Assembly (NCBI GenBank): GCA_964630905.1
Contig: CAZVWR010000018.1
Location: 1-49,718, forward strand
Direction: 5' to 3'
Length of the DNA: 49,718 nucleotides
Origin: JAGOEX01 sp964630905
GTDB lineage: Bacteria; UBP6; UBA1177
Shown: positions 1 through 7,236 of the stretch, in pieces
Numbering within the stretch: the stretch's first letter is position 1
Layout: each line of letters starts with the position of its first letter
Position numbers and translations under genes: made by a program
The notes under the pieces: generated by a model
Database searches by the model: none
What the model was told of the DNA's origin: nothing
What the model saw: the letters and a program-made list of their open reading frames with translations, nothing else

Positions 1-207
1 AGAAAGAACAAGAAAAAATACGGATCGAACCTTGACATGCTCAAATATCAGAAAGACAACGCAATCTCAGTTGAAAAAGCCGGAAACATGTCTGAAGAAG
101 AGCTTGCAGGAAAGATCGTGACAGGAATATTCTGTGAGAAAGAACGCCTTGAATTCACTGACAAATATCAAAAAATTATTGACTCCGTTTCAGGAGGTGC
201 AAAATGA
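1..207 (+). CDS. korB: 2-oxoacid:ferredoxin oxidoreductase beta subunit, C-terminal end (partial)
   Basis: The frame is open from base 1 to the TGA at 205-207, giving the last 68 residues of a protein that begins outside the window. The tail contains the blocks LDMLKYQKDNAISVEKA and MSEEELAGKIVTGIF, followed by a Lys/Glu-rich end. This resembles the C-terminus of KorB-type beta subunits, the TPP-binding half of enzymes that oxidatively decarboxylate 2-oxoacids to acyl-CoA and reduce ferredoxin. The stop overlaps the next start (ATGA), and the next gene encodes the gamma subunit, which supports the call. Substrate (2-oxoglutarate or another 2-oxoacid) cannot be told from this fragment. Confidence 0.7.
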   Translation, partial: RKNKKKYGSNLDMLKYQKDNAISVEKAGNMSEEELAGKIVTGIFCEKERLEFTDKYQKIIDSVSGGAK

Positions 208-746
208 AATATGAAGTAAGATTTTCAGGAAGCGGCGGACAGGGTGTAATCCTTGCATCGGTCATCCTCGGCACAGCAGCGGCACTTCACGAAAAAAAGC
301 ATGCCGTTCAGAGTCAGGCATACGGACCTGAAGCAAGAGGCGGTGCATCAAAAGCCGATGTTGTGATCAGCGATAATCCTGTAAAATATCCGAAAGCAAG
401 AGAAATAGACGCCATGGTCTGTCTCACCCAGAAAGCTGCAAAAAAATATATCAGCACAATGAAAAAAGGCGGCCTTGTAATAATCGACAGCGATTTCGTT
501 GAGCTTCCTGAAAGTGACAACTATAAATTGATAAAACTGCCTATGTCTTCAGCAACACTGGAAAAACAGGGCAAACTCATAGCCCTTAATGTTGTTTCTT
601 TATCAGCACTTGTAGGCATCACAAAGGTTGTAAGCTATGAATCACTCGAAAAAGCAGTACTCGAATCAGCACCGAAAGGAACCGAGAAATTTAACCTTGA
701 AGCTGTCGCAATCGGCAGAGAGCTCGCTCAAAAAGCCGGCAATTAA
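204..746 (+). CDS. korC: 2-oxoacid:ferredoxin oxidoreductase gamma subunit
   Basis: 180 residues, the usual size for a stand-alone gamma subunit. The N-terminus has the family's glycine-rich FSGSGGQGVILAS motif, followed by the block AVQSQAYGPEARGGASKADVV, typical of gamma domains of pyruvate/2-oxoglutarate:ferredoxin oxidoreductases. The start ATG overlaps the beta-subunit stop by 4 bp, so the two are translationally coupled, and an AGGAGG-like site lies at about 191-197 inside the beta gene. The gamma subunit takes part in CoA binding and assembly of the cytoplasmic complex. An obligate ferredoxin-linked enzyme points to anaerobic metabolism. The family is certain; the substrate is inferred only from the KorB-like tail upstream. 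Confidence 0.88.
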   Translation: MKYEVRFSGSGGQGVILASVILGTAAALHEKKHAVQSQAYGPEARGGASKADVVISDNPVKYPKAREIDAMVCLTQKAAKKYISTMKKGGLVIIDSDFVELPESDNYKLIKLPMSSATLEKQGKLIALNVVSLSALVGITKVVSYESLEKAVLESAPKGTEKFNLEAVAIGRELAQKAGN

Positions 747-755
747 ATTCAGCCC

Positions 756-783
756 TTGACAACATCAACTCTTTTGCTATTAT
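756..783 (+). promoter_or_regulatory. sigma-70-type promoter of panD
   Basis: TTGACA at 756-761 and TATTAT at 778-783 are separated by 16 bp, with an expected start near 790, about 30 bp before panD. It begins just after the kor gamma stop, so panD and the PilZ gene can be transcribed separately from the kor operon. Confidence 0.6.
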
Positions 784-820
784 TCTGACTGTTTTTGTAT
801 GTTTCATTTTTGAGGATTTG

Positions 821-1165
821 ATGTTTAGGAAAATACTTAAATCTAAAATACACAGGGCAAGAATCACAGGGGCTGACATAGAATATCAGGGAAGCATAAC
901 GATTGACAGCGTCCTGATGAAGCTTGCAGACTTAAAACCATTTGAATTTGTTGACATCTGGGACACAACAAATGGAGCACGATTTGAAACCTATGTGATC
1001 GAAGGCAAAGAAGGATCAGGCGAGATATGCATTAACGGTGCAGCAGCAAGACTTGTCGCAAAGAACGATCTGGTCATAATTGCAAGTCACACATATATTG
1101 AAGAAGCAACTCAAATACCTGAACCCAGACTGGTTTTCGTTGATTCAAACAACAAACCGGTTTAA
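821..1165 (+). CDS. panD: aspartate 1-decarboxylase (proenzyme)
   Basis: Decarboxylates L-aspartate to beta-alanine for pantothenate and CoA synthesis. The 114-residue product starts MFRKILKSKIHRARITGADI and carries the self-cleavage site Gly24-Ser25 in EYQGSITID, the position known for PanD; Ser25 would become the pyruvoyl cofactor. The later NGAAARL block is also typical. A TTG at 818 is in frame, but the GAGGA motif at 812-816 sits only 1 base from it and 4 bases from the ATG at 821, and PanD proteins begin at this Met, so ATG 821 is preferred. Slightly shorter than the E. coli protein at the C-terminus, which is common. Confidence 0.95.
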   Translation: MFRKILKSKIHRARITGADIEYQGSITIDSVLMKLADLKPFEFVDIWDTTNGARFETYVIEGKEGSGEICINGAAARLVAKNDLVIIASHTYIEEATQIPEPRLVFVDSNNKPV

Positions 1166-1177
1166 GAGGCTGTCATA

Positions 1178-1543
1178 ATGACGGGAAGAGACAACAGAAA
1201 CTTCAGAAGGGCTTTGATATCTCTCAAGATCCGACTGACTGAAAGCGGAGATGACATAAGCATCAAATTTGACACACACAATCTCAGTGAAGGTGGAATT
1301 TTCGTGAAGTCTTCCATTCTGTGGGAACCGGAACAGGAGTTCGATCTGTCATTCTTTCTTCCCAACTCCGAAAAAGAAATACAGGTCAAAGGTAAAGTTG
1401 CAAGAAGCGATGACAAATATTCGATTTTTGTTCCAAGTTCAGAAGATTCATCAATTCCTGGAATGGGGATAAGATTTTTAAATCTTTCGCAAGAAGACCG
1501 TGAAATTATTAGAAATTATATAGATTCCTTAAACTCTGACTGA
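1178..1543 (+). CDS. PilZ-domain protein
   Basis: 121 residues forming one PilZ-like domain. The N-terminus contains R7-N-F-R-R11, which fits the RxxxR half of the cyclic-di-GMP site, and NLSEGGIF (about residues 36-43) fits the (D/N)xSxxG half. The C-terminal GMGIRFLNLSQEDREIIRNYI resembles the end of the PilZ subfamily described from Myxococcus paralogues (TIGR02266). Probably a small cyclic-di-GMP receptor or adaptor in the cytoplasm; the partner is unknown. It follows panD by 12 bp. Its last 28 bp overlap the end of obgE on the other strand, tail to tail. Ligand binding is inferred from the motifs. Confidence 0.75.
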   Translation: MTGRDNRNFRRALISLKIRLTESGDDISIKFDTHNLSEGGIFVKSSILWEPEQEFDLSFFLPNSEKEIQVKGKVARSDDKYSIFVPSSEDSSIPGMGIRFLNLSQEDREIIRNYIDSLNSD

Positions 1544-2559
1544 CCGGCTTTCTCTTTTAATCTGTATTCATATACAGTTCTGCCTACAAACGACATCAGG
1601 TCTTTTACCCCTTCTCTTGTTATCCCGCTGATCTCAAAATAGGGTCTGTCACCCACAAATTTCTTAAGCTCTGCTCTCAGTTCATCCTGCTCCGGACCGT
1701 AAATATCAGTTTTATTAAGAACATATATCTGATCCCTCTTTGCAAGTTCGGCATTGAAAAGTTCAAGCTCCCTGTTTATTTTGATTATATCATCAACAGG
1801 GCTTATTCTCGCCGGATTTATTTCAACAAGATGAATGAGGAATCTCGATCTTTCCACATGTCTTAAAAACTGAAGCCCGAGTCCAAGCCCTTCATGGGCA
1901 CCTTCGATGAGTCCCGGGATGTCTGCAACGACATAAGGAACAAAATCAGCACCTTCCACCATTCCGAGGTTGGGAGTGAGTGTCGTAAAATGATATTCCG
2001 CGATCTTGGGTTTTGCGTTGCTTATTACACTTATCAGGGTCGATTTGCCTACCGAAGGGAACCCGATTATGCCTACATCAGCCATAAGTTTAAGTTCAAG
2101 TCTTATGATCTTCGAATCCCCTGCTATTCCCGACTGGGCGTATCTTGGAGCTTTATTGACACTTGTCTTGAACTTTACATTCCCTCTTCCACCGATCCCT
2201 CCTGAAGCGACAATAACTTTCTGGCGGTGTTTCGTCACATCTGCTATCAATTCACCGGTTGAATGATCATAAACAAGTGTACCGACAGGAATCTTTACCG
2301 TTTCGTTCTTTCCGCCTCTGCCGTACATGTTTGATCCCATTCCGTTGGCACCGTGCTCAGCTTTGATGTTTTTCTGATACCTTACATCATAAAGAGTTGT
2401 GATGTTTTCATCACCTTCAAGAATTACATCGCCTCCTTTCCCTCCGTCACCGCCGTCAGGGCCTCCGAGAGGAACATATTTCTCCCTTCTGAAACTTACA
2501 GCTCCTGCTCCGCCGTTCCCGCCAGTTACGGTTATAATCGCCTGATCAACAAATTTCAT
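1516..2559 (-). CDS. obgE: GTPase ObgE/CgtA
   Basis: 347 residues. The N-terminal Obg fold is glycine-rich (residues 13-45, GGNGGAGA and GGPDGGDGGKGGD). The GTPase domain has G1 GFPSVGKST (166-174), G2 TTLTPNLG (192-199), G3 DIPGLIEGA (213-221), G4 NKTD (282-285) and a G5-like SGIT (311-314). Obg proteins act in 50S ribosome assembly and stress control. The ATG at 2557-2559 has GGAG 6 bases upstream. It lies downstream of rplU-rpmA, the classical gene order, but a terminator stands between rpmA and obgE, so expression may be reduced by partial read-through. The 3' end overlaps the PilZ gene. No long C-terminal OCT domain is present. Confidence 0.97.
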   Translation of the reverse strand: MKFVDQAIITVTGGNGGAGAVSFRREKYVPLGGPDGGDGGKGGDVILEGDENITTLYDVRYQKNIKAEHGANGMGSNMYGRGGKNETVKIPVGTLVYDHSTGELIADVTKHRQKVIVASGGIGGRGNVKFKTSVNKAPRYAQSGIAGDSKIIRLELKLMADVGIIGFPSVGKSTLISVISNAKPKIAEYHFTTLTPNLGMVEGADFVPYVVADIPGLIEGAHEGLGLGLQFLRHVERSRFLIHLVEINPARISPVDDIIKINRELELFNAELAKRDQIYVLNKTDIYGPEQDELRAELKKFVGDRPYFEISGITREGVKDLMSFVGRTVYEYRLKEKAGQSEFKESI

Positions 2560-2578
2560 TGATATCTCCGGAAAAAAG

Positions 2579-2609
2579 CAAAAAAAAACTCCCGCTTTTA
2601 CGGGAGTTT
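2579..2609 (-). terminator. intrinsic terminator after rpmA
   Basis: On the minus strand AAACTCCCG (2609-2601) pairs with CGGGAGTTT (2594-2586) across a 6-base loop, and the stem runs directly into a T tract (plus-strand A run 2579-2588). It lies between the rpmA stop and the obgE start, so it would end or attenuate the ribosomal-protein transcript. Confidence 0.8.
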
Positions 2610-2631
2610 AAAACTTTTAATATTGAAAATT

Positions 2632-2901
2632 TCAGACTTCAAGAGGAAGAACATTCACTCTCTTTCTTTCAGTTCCGTTCTTTCTGAAAGTCTGATATTC
2701 AACAACACCGTCACAAAGGGCAAAGATAGTATAATCGGTACCAAGACCCACATTCTTTCCCGGTATCCATTTTGTTCCGACCTGACGGACAATTATGTTA
2801 CCTGCAATAACCGGCTCTCCGCCGAATTTTTTAATGCCGCGTCTCTGACCTGCACTGTCACGACCGTTCTTTGCACTTCCGCCGCTTTTCTTATGTGCCA
2901 T
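2632..2901 (-). CDS. rpmA: 50S ribosomal protein L27
   Basis: 89 residues starting MAHKKSGGSAKNGRDS with the conserved GGEPVIAGNIIVRQVGTKW and GTDYTIFAL blocks of bacterial L27, whose N-terminus reaches the peptidyl-transferase centre. It begins MAHKK without the cleavable leader of Firmicutes L27, which fits a Gram-negative host. It lies 14 bp downstream of rplU in the standard order and is followed by a strong hairpin terminator. A purine-rich GGGGGATGG precedes the ATG. Confidence 0.98.
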   Translation of the reverse strand: MAHKKSGGSAKNGRDSAGQRRGIKKFGGEPVIAGNIIVRQVGTKWIPGKNVGLGTDYTIFALCDGVVEYQTFRKNGTERKRVNVLPLEV

Positions 2902-2915
2902 GATCCATCCCCCTT

Positions 2916-3227
2916 TTATTTAACTATTTCAAGAACTTTAAGCTGAGTAAAACTCTGTCTGAAACCGTTTTTAACTTTGCTTGTTTTTCTTCTTCTCTTT
3001 TTAAATACAATAACTTTCTTCCCTTTGAAATTCTTTACAACTTCAAGTTTTACCTTCACATCTGTAAGGTATGGTTTGCCGATAGAAACATTCTCGCCGT
3101 CAGAAAAAAGAAGAACATTAGTATTCTCAACAAGTTCACCTTCTTTTTTGTTTAAATTGTAAACCAGTACTTTTTCTCCGGGGACAACTTTAAGCTGGTT
3201 GCCGCCGAAATCGATCATCGCATACAT
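2916..3227 (-). CDS. rplU: 50S ribosomal protein L21
   Basis: 103 residues starting MYAMIDFGGNQLKVVPGEK, the canonical L21 opening and length. The C-terminus FKKRRRKTSKVKNGFRQSF is the conserved basic rRNA-binding part. The frame extends upstream to 3275, but that extra ATG lies in the promoter -10 box. The ATG at 3225-3227 has GGAGGA about 6 to 8 bases upstream (3233-3240), so 3227 is taken as the start. First gene of the rplU-rpmA unit. Confidence 0.97.
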   Translation of the reverse strand: MYAMIDFGGNQLKVVPGEKVLVYNLNKKEGELVENTNVLLFSDGENVSIGKPYLTDVKVKLEVVKNFKGKKVIVFKKRRRKTSKVKNGFRQSFTQLKVLEIVK

Positions 3228-3273
3228 AATCACTCCTCCAATAATAAAGAGCTTAACCCAAATAACGCGAGGC

Positions 3274-3301
3274 ATTTTACATGCCGGCTTCCAACTGTCA
3301 A
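3274..3301 (-). promoter_or_regulatory. sigma-70 promoter of rplU-rpmA
   Basis: Read on the minus strand: TTGACA (3301-3296), a 16-bp spacer and TAAAAT (3279-3274). The predicted start is about 40 bp ahead of the rplU ATG at 3227. The near-consensus elements fit a highly expressed ribosomal operon. Confidence 0.75.
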
Positions 3302-3320
3302 GCTTTTTTTGTTATAAAAT

Positions 3321-4916
3321 TTAGAACTTTAACAGGAGTGAAAAACCCAGGGTTATATCAACGGTCGCTTTATCACTCACGGTTATCTTTGAAGGGAGCG
3401 GATCTGAATCGCTTCTGGGTCCGCCGTCAAGAGAAAAATATCCCCTTAAAAGGTGTCCTTTGATCACCCAGTCGGCCCAGAGTGAGAAATAACCCCTCCT
3501 TATCAGACCCTCATCCAGAGAGAACATGGGGAAAAGTGCAGAGAAAGATTTGTCTTTATCCTTTTTTTTTATTCCGGGAAGCTGATAATAGCCGACCTCC
3601 CATTTAAATGAAAATCCGTTGCCAAACCAGTGGGTATGGTTGAATTTCAATGCCTGATGGTTGTTCCCGAGCGGATGACCAAGAGACATGCCTCTGTATG
3701 AATATCCTTCGTGCGGATAAAGATGGTGCTTATAAAAGGAAAAAGCGGTTTTTGTATATTCCAGACGCATTGCGTCATTTTCCAGCCCCATGAAAATCCC
3801 TGTCAGATAAGCCCTTTCATAAAATTTGAAAAGTATGTAAGGTATGGTGAAATCACCGAGGTCTTCAACCTGCCAGATAGCTTTAATGTCTGTGCCTGAC
3901 TCCTCGAAATAAAGCTTGAAAACTTTAAGCTCCGGAACCAGCTTGTAAAATGGAATGTTGAATGTAAAATCAATTCCGCCGTAACTGTCGGCATCAAACT
4001 TTCCGCGGGGCAGGTTGTCCTTTGCACCTGAAATCAGTACCGGATAGTCAATTATCTTGTAGTGGTACATGCCATCGCCTGAATACATCATGGTTCTGGT
4101 CATTCCAAGTTCAAAAAAATCAAACGATCCTTGAGGTCTGTATGTCATTCTCATTGCAAATATTTCAGGGTTTGAGACATCGCTCCTTTCATCTTTCAGC
4201 CATCCTTTCATTATAACAAAATTCCAGCTTCCCCAAAGCCTTATTGTCTCCTCGTTCTGAAATTTCATCATCCAGTAAGGAGCCGCATTTCCTGAAAGAA
4301 GCATGCCATGCTCTCCCGGTCCGAGATGAAGTGTGTCCTTCCCGAACATAGCCGATATTCTCCAGAGTTTGAGCTTCGCATAGACTCTGTTAAAATCTAC
4401 AAGAAAAGAATCCCATGAGGAATTTTCGTCAAAATAATTATATTCCTTAAGTTCCCAGTAAAGTGCCAGCGAATTTAAAAGAACCATATTTCCCGACTGG
4501 CTCATAACAAAGGTTGACGGGTGTTGAAATATTTTTCCTGAACTTCCGGGAATAAAGTTCCCTGCTCTGTTTGAATAATAATATTCTACACCTGTACTTG
4601 AAATAATCTGCCAGTAATTTGATGTTTCAATACCGTGAATGAATGGCTTTATTCTGTAAGGGTCGTTTGAATACTTCACTGTATCGTAAAATCCTCTGGG
4701 GAGTATCGTGAAAGAATCTTTCGGTTCTCCGTAAACAGTTTCAAGATAATCTATCGCAACTCTGTCTTCTGAATTTATATGGATCAGTGAATTGTAGAGA
4801 CATTCCTTTGAGTCACTGTGATAAAGTCGCATCTCAGGTATAAAACCGCTGTAACAATCAGCTTTTGCTGACAAAAGGAAAAAAAGAATAAATACGGGAG
4901 CCAATGCCCTTTTCAT
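3321..4916 (-). CDS. outer-membrane beta-barrel protein, Wzi (capsule assembly)-like
   Basis: 531 residues. The N-terminus MKRALAPVFILFFLLSAKADC is a signal peptide. The body is rich in alternating aromatic strands, and the protein ends DITLGFSLLLKF with a terminal Phe, the outer-membrane barrel assembly signature. The block FGKDTLHLGPGEHGMLLSGNA in mid-protein resembles the conserved strand/loop of Wzi-family barrels, which hold capsule or exopolysaccharide at the surface. No capsule genes lie nearby, so the function is inferred from that resemblance only. The stop codon of the upstream 102-residue gene directly precedes this ATG, so the two are probably co-translated. An unrelated barrel is the main alternative. 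Confidence 0.55.
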   Translation of the reverse strand: MKRALAPVFILFFLLSAKADCYSGFIPEMRLYHSDSKECLYNSLIHINSEDRVAIDYLETVYGEPKDSFTILPRGFYDTVKYSNDPYRIKPFIHGIETSNYWQIISSTGVEYYYSNRAGNFIPGSSGKIFQHPSTFVMSQSGNMVLLNSLALYWELKEYNYFDENSSWDSFLVDFNRVYAKLKLWRISAMFGKDTLHLGPGEHGMLLSGNAAPYWMMKFQNEETIRLWGSWNFVIMKGWLKDERSDVSNPEIFAMRMTYRPQGSFDFFELGMTRTMMYSGDGMYHYKIIDYPVLISGAKDNLPRGKFDADSYGGIDFTFNIPFYKLVPELKVFKLYFEESGTDIKAIWQVEDLGDFTIPYILFKFYERAYLTGIFMGLENDAMRLEYTKTAFSFYKHHLYPHEGYSYRGMSLGHPLGNNHQALKFNHTHWFGNGFSFKWEVGYYQLPGIKKKDKDKSFSALFPMFSLDEGLIRRGYFSLWADWVIKGHLLRGYFSLDGGPRSDSDPLPSKITVSDKATVDITLGFSLLLKF

Positions 4917-5225
4917 TTACCTTCCCGTCCTTTCCGGATCAGTGGTTTTTTTTGTGAGATATACTGCAGAATCGTTACATTCATCAACGGTTATTTCTCT
5001 GATCTGTATTCCGTATTTATCAGTGAAAGCGGCTGTCAGTATCTTCATTCCCGCCGCATTATACCACTCTTTTTTCTCGTAACCCTTCATCCAGACTATC
5101 CTGAGCAGTTTGTGATCTTTATTTGTTGTAATACGCAGAGGCCTTTTGCTGCAAAGTGCAGTGACAGCATTCTGAAGATCATAGGCGAGTTCTATCATCT
5201 CGTCTCTTGTTTTCTTGTTGCCCAA
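4917..5225 (-). CDS. hypothetical protein, 102 residues
   Basis: I do not recognise this protein. It is small, charged and soluble, with no signal peptide or membrane segment. Its one long amphipathic stretch (ELAYDLQNAVTALC) is followed by a mixed alpha/beta-looking region (LLRIVWMKGYEKKEWYNAAG). The proposed start is a TTG at 5223-5225 with GGAG 7 bases upstream; an ATG nine codons later has a weaker site. It sits 13 bp after ldcA and abuts the Wzi-like gene without a gap, so it belongs to the ldcA operon. An envelope-related role would be a guess from context. Confidence 0.6.
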   Translation of the reverse strand: MGNKKTRDEMIELAYDLQNAVTALCSKRPLRITTNKDHKLLRIVWMKGYEKKEWYNAAGMKILTAAFTDKYGIQIREITVDECNDSAVYLTKKTTDPERTGR

Positions 5226-5238
5226 TTGCAGGCTCCGT

Positions 5239-6165
5239 TTATGAAAAAGTGTATTTTAAAGTTCTTGATTCTGCATCAAGTTCCGCAATGGCTCCAAGAA
5301 GAAGTGCCATGTTCTGATTCCCGTGTCCTGAAGGGAAGTTGCAGATCGCAGGAACATTCCTTTCAATTCCGGCTGATTCGATTATTGCATAGGGATTGAC
5401 ACTTTTTTCAGCAGGCGGCCTGAATTCTTTATATGAAAAATCTCCAAGGATAAGTCCCTTGATCCCCTTAAATTTTCCAGCAAGTCTAAGTTGTGTAATA
5501 AGTCTGTCAACACGGTAAGGAACTTCTCCAACCTCTTCAAGAAAAAGTATGCAGTTTGTAAAATCAGGTTCAAAAGGAGTTCCAAGAAGCGATACTACCG
5601 TTGTGAGATTCCCCCCTTTTACCATTCCTCTAGCCCTGCCATGATTCACTGCCCTGATGTTCTTGCCGAAAATACTGAAAGCCCGTTCAACACCGGAAAG
5701 AATCTCAAATATCTGTATTTTAGAATACTTATCAACTGTTGAAAGTGTCGTGATATTGGGACCGTGAACAGTCACAAACCCGCATTTTTCAACAAGCCAG
5801 GAATGTATTGCTGTAACATCACTGAATCCGATAAAAAGCTTGGGATTCGCTTTTATTTTTTCGATATTCTTTTCAAGTATCTCAAGCAACCTTATCGAGC
5901 CGTATCCCCCTCTTGCGGTCCAGACAGCTTCAATGCTCTCTTTTGAGAATGAATTTATAAGCAGTTCCGCTCTTAATGTGTCGTTCCCGGCAAGAAAACT
6001 TTCTTTTAAAAAAATATTTTTTTCTATTACAGGCCTCAACTTGTTAAGTTTCAACTCCGTTATTCCGGCATTAAAAAGAGTTCTGTCAAATGGTGATGCC
6101 GGAGCAACTATCGCAACTTCACCTCTGAATCCCACCGGTTTGAACTCGAAAAATCCTTTTGTCAT
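5239..6165 (-). CDS. ldcA: LD-carboxypeptidase (peptidase family S66)
   Basis: 308 residues. Cleaves the terminal D-Ala from murein tetrapeptides during peptidoglycan recycling, normally in the cytoplasm; there is no signal peptide. The S66 features are VAIVAPASP (residues 17-25), TARGGYGS (83-90), the nucleophile Ser115 in GFSDVT, a Glu at 210/211 in FLEEVGE, and His281 in PSGHG, which match the Ser-Glu-His triad of the family. The frame extends to 6195, but the ATG at 6163-6165 has GGAG 6 bases upstream and gives MTKGFFEF, so it is preferred. First gene of a three-gene minus-strand unit. Confidence 0.92.
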   Translation of the reverse strand: MTKGFFEFKPVGFRGEVAIVAPASPFDRTLFNAGITELKLNKLRPVIEKNIFLKESFLAGNDTLRAELLINSFSKESIEAVWTARGGYGSIRLLEILEKNIEKIKANPKLFIGFSDVTAIHSWLVEKCGFVTVHGPNITTLSTVDKYSKIQIFEILSGVERAFSIFGKNIRAVNHGRARGMVKGGNLTTVVSLLGTPFEPDFTNCILFLEEVGEVPYRVDRLITQLRLAGKFKGIKGLILGDFSYKEFRPPAEKSVNPYAIIESAGIERNVPAICNFPSGHGNQNMALLLGAIAELDAESRTLKYTFS

Positions 6166-6285
6166 ACAAGTCTCCAAAATGAAAAAGTACACCATTTGAT
6201 ACCAAATTTTAAAGGTTTTTCCTATTTTTTTTGAAATTAATATAAAATGGGTTAAACTCCCGCTTGCTTTGTCTGGAGCTTTAAC

Positions 6286-7197
6286 ATGGCGGAAGAAAAA
6301 ACAAAACCTGTTCAGTCATCACAGAACAGCAATTCAAAACCTATGGACGATGTTAAGGAGATCCGTACTCTCCTTATGAAATCGATAAACAGTCTTAACG
6401 GTCTTGATGTCGCCATCAAAGAGATAAATCAGAAGGTTAACCGCAAAGATCAGAATGAGGCAAACCGGTTTTACATCACTTTTGTAATCCTTGGAATAGT
6501 TATGATCCTTGCGTTTTTCTTTTATTTCAGAGCGGAAGTTGTAAAAGTTACTGAAAAATATACTCTACTGCAGGAACACAATGAATATCTTGAAAAAGAA
6601 GTTGAAGAACTGAAAGAAAAGCTTTTCTCACTTGAAAACAACGATATCAAGGCATACAACCTCTATCTTGCATTGAAAGAGGGAGACCCTGACCACGCAT
6701 TCAAGCTTTACGGAGAATTTAATCTTTCTGCACTGAGCCGTCTTGAAAGGCTTATTATTGATAAGGAGACAAGCCTGATAAAACAGAAAGCCGCAGTACA
6801 AAAATATGATGAAGGTGAAATACTGTTTAAAAGAAAAAGTTATGAAGCGGCTGTTGACAGATTTAAAGAGAGTCTTGAAATATCTTCGACAGGAGATCAC
6901 ATCCCCAACCTTTTCTATCTTACATCTCTTTCCTACTACAGAATGAAGGATTACAACAAGGCGGCAATAGCATTTGAACGGTTCCTTTTCATCAACACCA
7001 AAAAGGATTATCAGAAAGACAGGGCTGAGCTTCTTCTTGGAGTATGTTACGAAAAGCTCAATCAGTGGGACCGTGCAAAAAATTTCTATATTCAGTCCAT
7101 GAAGGATAACCGCTACAACAGATACTATCCAACGATCCGTGACCGTTTGAAAAACATCGAAAAGAAACTCGAAAAACAGAAAGCCGGCGAAGATTAA
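6286..7197 (+). CDS. membrane-anchored coiled-coil / TPR protein
   Basis: 303 residues. A charged, Ser/Asn-rich N-terminal segment (1-60) is followed by one transmembrane helix (about 64-82, FYITFVILGIVMILAFFFYF), a coiled coil (about 88-120, EHNEYLEKEVEELKEKLF) and a C-terminal block with at least two TPR-like motifs (about 180-275: KSYEAAVDRFKESLEI, KDYNKAAIAFERFLFI). The topology suggests a cytoplasmic N-terminus and a periplasmic TPR scaffold. Probably an envelope protein-protein adaptor; no partner is evident. It ends 39 bp before the CrtI-like gene. A GGAG lies 9 bases before the ATG. A long open frame on the opposite strand inside this gene is a shadow. Confidence 0.7.
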   Translation: MAEEKTKPVQSSQNSNSKPMDDVKEIRTLLMKSINSLNGLDVAIKEINQKVNRKDQNEANRFYITFVILGIVMILAFFFYFRAEVVKVTEKYTLLQEHNEYLEKEVEELKEKLFSLENNDIKAYNLYLALKEGDPDHAFKLYGEFNLSALSRLERLIIDKETSLIKQKAAVQKYDEGEILFKRKSYEAAVDRFKESLEISSTGDHIPNLFYLTSLSYYRMKDYNKAAIAFERFLFINTKKDYQKDRAELLLGVCYEKLNQWDRAKNFYIQSMKDNRYNRYYPTIRDRLKNIEKKLEKQKAGED

Positions 7198-7236
7198 CAA
7201 TCTGTTTTTATTAACAATTCATGTTCCGGAGGAGAA

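Noticed and set aside
818..820. TTG as start of panD
   Set aside because: It lies 1 base from the GAGGA site; the ATG at 821 is better spaced and gives the canonical PanD N-terminus with cleavage at residue 24/25.
3228..3275. N-terminal extension of rplU to an ATG at 3275
   Set aside because: That ATG sits in the -10 box; the L21 family start MYA(x)I has its own GGAGGA and gives the standard 103 residues.
6196..6285. Possible divergent promoters between ldcA and the TPR gene
   Set aside because: AT-rich with TAAAAT-like boxes on both strands but no matching -35 at proper spacing.
6628..7200. 190-residue open frame on the minus strand
   Set aside because: Antisense to the TPR protein, has a Cys/Phe-rich shadow composition, no ribosome-binding site and no recognisable motif.
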